Shown here one piece after another: positions 60,990 to 64,000 of a DNA stretch of 64,000 nt. The translations under genes and the position numbers were made by a program. The DNA lies in contig NZ_PPQN01000001.1 of assembly GCF_002901995.1 (NCBI RefSeq), positions 25,934-89,933 of the forward strand, in the 5' to 3' direction. Every line of letters begins with the position of its first letter. Within the stretch, counting starts at the first letter, position 1. The DNA comes from Staphylococcus coagulans. GTDB lineage: Bacteria > Bacillota > Bacilli > Staphylococcales > Staphylococcaceae. Under the pieces are notes generated by a model, which was not told the origin of the DNA, made no database searches, and saw nothing but the letters and a program-made list of their open reading frames with translations.

Positions 60990-63278
60990 ATGATTATGAT
61001 ACAATCGAATTTTCAATGGCAAACGCGTCAAGTCGATAGCTTGATTGATGACGCTTTAGTCGATAAATATAAATTAACACCGATGATGAAATTAATACTA
61101 GAAAGCAAAGGGTACACCGATGGATTAGAACTTGATCGCGTATTAGCGCCGAATCATATGACTCATGACCCTCAAGCGTTAAGTGATATGGATAAAGCCA
61201 TATCACGAATACATAAAGCAATTCAAAATGGTGAAAAGATACTTGTTTATGGAGACTATGATGCGGACGGTGTAACTTCGACGACCATTATGGTTAAAAC
61301 TTTGCAACAACTTGGCGCCACAGTAGGGTGGTATATCCCTAACCGATTTACAGAAGGATATGGTCCGAGTGAAATGGCCTTTAGAAATGCCTATGATGAA
61401 GGGGTTACGTTAATTATTACAGTTGATAATGGTATACAAGGTCATCATGAAATTGAGCTTGTTCAAAATTTAGGCGTGGATGTGATTGTTACAGACCATC
61501 ATGAAATGGGGGAAACGCTGCCTCCCGCTTTTGCAATTATCCATCCGATGCACCCTGATTTCAATTATCCATTTAAATATTTATGTGGTGCAGGTGTGGC
61601 GTTTAAGTTAGCAGATATGCTTTTAGAAGAATTGCCACATTCATTTTGGGTTTTAGCGATGATTGGAACGATTGCTGATTTAGTTTCTTTGACCGATGAA
61701 AATCGGATGATTGTTCAAAAAGGATTGACTTATATCAATGAGGAGACACCTGTGGCGATTCGTGCTTTATTAGATCAGGCACAATACCAAGATGATATTA
61801 ATGAAGAAACAATTGGTTTTATCATTGCGCCTCGATTAAATGCGGTAGGCCGTTTAGACGACGCGGGTTTAGCTGCTGAATTATTAATGTCAGATGATCT
61901 AGAAGAGTCGCTATTTCTAGCAGAGCAAGTGGAGCATTTCAATGTGGAACGTAAAGAAATTGTCCAGCAAATCGTTGATGAAGCGATGGAGATGGCTCAA
62001 GAAGCTGTCAGTGAGGGTCAAAAATTTTTAGTTTTAGCAAAAGAAGATTGGCACGAAGGTGTATTAGGAATTGTTGCTTCAAGAATTGTTGAAACATTTC
62101 ATCTGCCTACTATGATTTTGAATATTGATGAAGCCCAGCAACATGCAAAAGGTTCATCTCGAAGTATTTCGCAAGTCTCTATGTTTGAAGCTCTATCTTC
62201 GGAATCTACATTAATTACAAAATTTGGTGGTCATCATATGGCTGCAGGATTAACAATGCCCATAGAAAATGTAGATCCGCTGAGAAACGCGTTAAATGCA
62301 TGGATGACGGAGCGTTTTAATGTCGATGATCTTCAACCGGTCAAAATGATTGATGTTGTTTTAAATATCGAACATGTAACGATTGAACAAATCCGCTCTT
62401 TAGAACGGTTACGCCCTTTTGGCATGGATTTTAACAGGCCTGTATTTCAAATTGATGGCTTGACCATCCAACAAGCGAAAGCGATTGGTCAAAATCAGAA
62501 TCATCTTAAAGTTACTTTTAACGAACAAAATTTACAAGGCTTGTTTTGGAATCATGGTGAATTAAACCAAGAATTAATGGAAGACCAAGAAATAGATATC
62601 ATTGGTGAACTTCAAATTAATGAATGGAATGGGAATCGTACGCCTCAATTTGTAATGACTGATATAAGAAGTAATGATCGACAAATTTTAGATTATCGCA
62701 GCAAAAATAAGCGGTTACCTCAATTTGAGGGTAAAGATCAAGTGTGTTATCTCATAAATCCAAATAAAGATAAATCTAGTCATCATGAATTCTATTATGG
62801 TGAGGTCATTCCAGAAGGTTATGATAAATGTGTAATGAGAGATTTACCACTCACTATGGAAGACATTAAGCTTTCATGTCGTTACATTAAAGCATCTCAA
62901 ATATATCTTGTCTTTGATCATCGGCATTCTATTTATTTTGAAGGTTTACCGAAAGACGATACGTTTAAAAAATGTTACAAAGCACTTTTTCAAAAGGGTA
63001 AAACAAATCTAGAAACTGAAGGAATGGCGCTGAGTCAATATTTGCAAATTAAACCCACTATGCTGAAATTTATTTTAAAAGTTTTCTTAGACTTACAAAT
63101 TATTTCACAAAAAGATGGTATAATTGAGATTGCGCATTCTCGTGAAAAGCAGTCTATTTCAGCTAGTCGCATTTATCAAGCAAGGGTACAGCGAATTGAA
63201 GTTGAAAAACAGCTCTTATATGAAGAATTTGATGCCATTAAGTCTTGGTTTGTTAATGAATTAGCAGGGATTGAATGA
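60990..63278 (+). CDS. recJ: Single-stranded-DNA-specific exonuclease RecJ
   Basis: 5'-3' ssDNA exonuclease in recombination and repair. Motifs: YGDYDADGVTSTTIM, VTDHHEMG (DHH) and the DHHA1 segment GGHHMAAGL; an OB-fold follows. The C-terminal extension (about residues 560-762) is typical of Firmicutes RecJ. ATG 60990 follows GAGG (60981-60984) at 5 bases; ATG 60996 (two codons later) is equally possible. An open frame from 60924 lies over the secDF terminator and is rejected. Confidence 0.95.
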   Translation: MIMIQSNFQWQTRQVDSLIDDALVDKYKLTPMMKLILESKGYTDGLELDRVLAPNHMTHDPQALSDMDKAISRIHKAIQNGEKILVYGDYDADGVTSTTIMVKTLQQLGATVGWYIPNRFTEGYGPSEMAFRNAYDEGVTLIITVDNGIQGHHEIELVQNLGVDVIVTDHHEMGETLPPAFAIIHPMHPDFNYPFKYLCGAGVAFKLADMLLEELPHSFWVLAMIGTIADLVSLTDENRMIVQKGLTYINEETPVAIRALLDQAQYQDDINEETIGFIIAPRLNAVGRLDDAGLAAELLMSDDLEESLFLAEQVEHFNVERKEIVQQIVDEAMEMAQEAVSEGQKFLVLAKEDWHEGVLGIVASRIVETFHLPTMILNIDEAQQHAKGSSRSISQVSMFEALSSESTLITKFGGHHMAAGLTMPIENVDPLRNALNAWMTERFNVDDLQPVKMIDVVLNIEHVTIEQIRSLERLRPFGMDFNRPVFQIDGLTIQQAKAIGQNQNHLKVTFNEQNLQGLFWNHGELNQELMEDQEIDIIGELQINEWNGNRTPQFVMTDIRSNDRQILDYRSKNKRLPQFEGKDQVCYLINPNKDKSSHHEFYYGEVIPEGYDKCVMRDLPLTMEDIKLSCRYIKASQIYLVFDHRHSIYFEGLPKDDTFKKCYKALFQKGKTNLETEGMALSQYLQIKPTMLKFILKVFLDLQIISQKDGIIEIAHSREKQSISASRIYQARVQRIEVEKQLLYEEFDAIKSWFVNELAGIE

Positions 63279-63291
63279 GGAGAGGATTTAA

Positions 63292-63810
63292 GTGGATTTA
63301 AAAAAATATGTATCTGAAGTCAAAGATTGGCCTAAAGAAGGCGTTAATTTTAAAGATATTACAACAATCATGGACAACGGTGAAGCATATGGCTATGCGA
63401 CAGATCAAATCGTTAAATATGCAAAAGAGAAAAATGTCGATATTGTCGTAGGACCAGAAGCACGTGGTTTTATCATTGGATGTCCTGTTGCATATGCAAT
63501 GGGAATCGGTTTTGCACCTGTACGTAAAGAAGGTAAGCTTCCACGTGAAGTCATCCGTTATGAATACGACCTAGAATACGGAAGCAATGTACTGACAATG
63601 CACGCGGATGCAATTAAACCAGGACAAAGAGTATTAATTACTGATGATTTGCTTGCTACAGGTGGGACAATCGAAGCGGCTATTCATCTTGTTGAGAAAC
63701 AAGGTGGTATTGTTGCAGGTATTGCATTTATTATTGAACTTGCTTATTTAAATGGTATAGAAAAAATTAAAGATTACGACGTGATGCGTTTAATCACGTA
63801 TAATGAATAG
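63292..63810 (+). CDS. apt: Adenine phosphoribosyltransferase
   Basis: Salvages adenine to AMP with PRPP. 172 aa, the S. aureus length. The PRPP loop is [13 protein letters not shown] (about 116-128), with GPEARGF as a further conserved segment. It starts at GTG 63292 with GAGGAGAGG upstream, 13 bases after recJ. In staphylococci relA usually comes next; it lies beyond the window. Confidence 0.98.
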   Translation: MDLKKYVSEVKDWPKEGVNFKDITTIMDNGEAYGYATDQIVKYAKEKNVDIVVGPEARGFIIGCPVAYAMGIGFAPVRKEGKLPREVIRYEYDLEYGSNVLTMHADAIKPGQRVLITDDLLATGGTIEAAIHLVEKQGGIVAGIAFIIELAYLNGIEKIKDYDVMRLITYNE

Positions 63811-63859
63811 TTAATAGCATCAAAAGTTTCTCGCATGCAATTGATTGTATGTTGGAATC

Positions 63860-63911
63860 AAGTGAGATTAAGAAATCTTCGTTTACTATAGATTTCAGTC
63901 TCACTTTTTTT
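63860..63911 (+). terminator. Intrinsic terminator of recJ-apt
   Basis: GTGAGA plus AGAAATC pairs with GATTTC plus TCTCAC (ending 63904) around an internal mismatch, then seven T. The remaining bases to 64000 hold no recognised feature. Confidence 0.87.
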
Positions 63912-64000
63912 ATTATTTTAAATGTTACTTTGAAGTTGATGATACCATTTTTGTTGCTTCAATATTTTAAATAAACTGAATAAACATTTTAAAATGTAAT

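Overview
The window is a gene-dense, low-GC stretch of core chromosome from a Staphylococcus. The gene order (dnaE, malic enzyme, accDA, pfkA-pyk, citZ-icd, phoPR, polA-mutM-coaE, gapB-nrdR-dnaBI, thrS, lysP, infC-rpmI-rplT, tig, clpX-engB, hemAXCDBL, tag, valS-folC, comC-radC, mreCD, rplU-prp-rpmA, obg, ruvAB-queA-tgt-yajC-secDF-recJ-apt) is the conserved staphylococcal arrangement. Protein lengths are within a few residues of the S. aureus orthologues as I remember them. Sequence differences and small intergenic changes suggest a non-aureus species, but I cannot name it from the sequence. I see no rRNA, tRNA, insertion sequence, prophage, CRISPR array or cargo island.

Layout. 1-15 kb is carbon metabolism: the 3' part of dnaE, malic enzyme with acetyl-CoA carboxylase transferase subunits, the last steps of glycolysis (pfkA, pyk), the entry to the TCA cycle (citZ, icd) and the PhoPR phosphate two-component system. 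15-24 kb is DNA maintenance and replication start (polA, mutM, dnaB, dnaI, nrdR), with coaE and the gluconeogenic gapB. 24-34 kb is translation and protein quality control: a T-box-controlled thrS, a lysine-riboswitch-controlled lysP, an L20-leader-controlled infC-rpmI-rplT operon, trigger factor, clpX and the ribosome-assembly GTPase engB. 34-41 kb is the complete hemAXCDBL operon from glutamyl-tRNA to uroporphyrinogen III. 41-49 kb holds an AbrB-type membrane protein, tag (the only long minus-strand gene), T-box-controlled valS, folC, comC and radC. 49-64 kb holds small envelope proteins, mreCD, rplU-prp-rpmA with an L21-type leader, obg, an orphan ACT-domain gene, ruvAB, the queuosine pair queA-tgt, the YajC/SecDF translocon accessories, recJ and apt.

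Control elements are dense. I place two T-boxes, one lysine riboswitch, two ribosomal-protein leaders, about a dozen promoters, many intrinsic terminators, two CcpA cre-like sites (citZ, gapB), PhoP-box-like repeats before phoP and a PerR-box-like operator in the hemA promoter. Three promoters (thrS, infC, rplU) have their -35 box in, or overlapping, the final codons of the upstream gene.

The least routine items are: infC, whose Shine-Dalgarno spacing points to a non-canonical AUA start; a multi-stem RNA of about 130 nt between phoR and polA; a 53-residue minus-strand membrane ORF and a 43-residue charged plus-strand ORF flanking the gene at 49.0-49.5 kb; and a structured leader of about 180 nt before pfkA. 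I did not find an undescribed multi-gene system; this is a housekeeping region.
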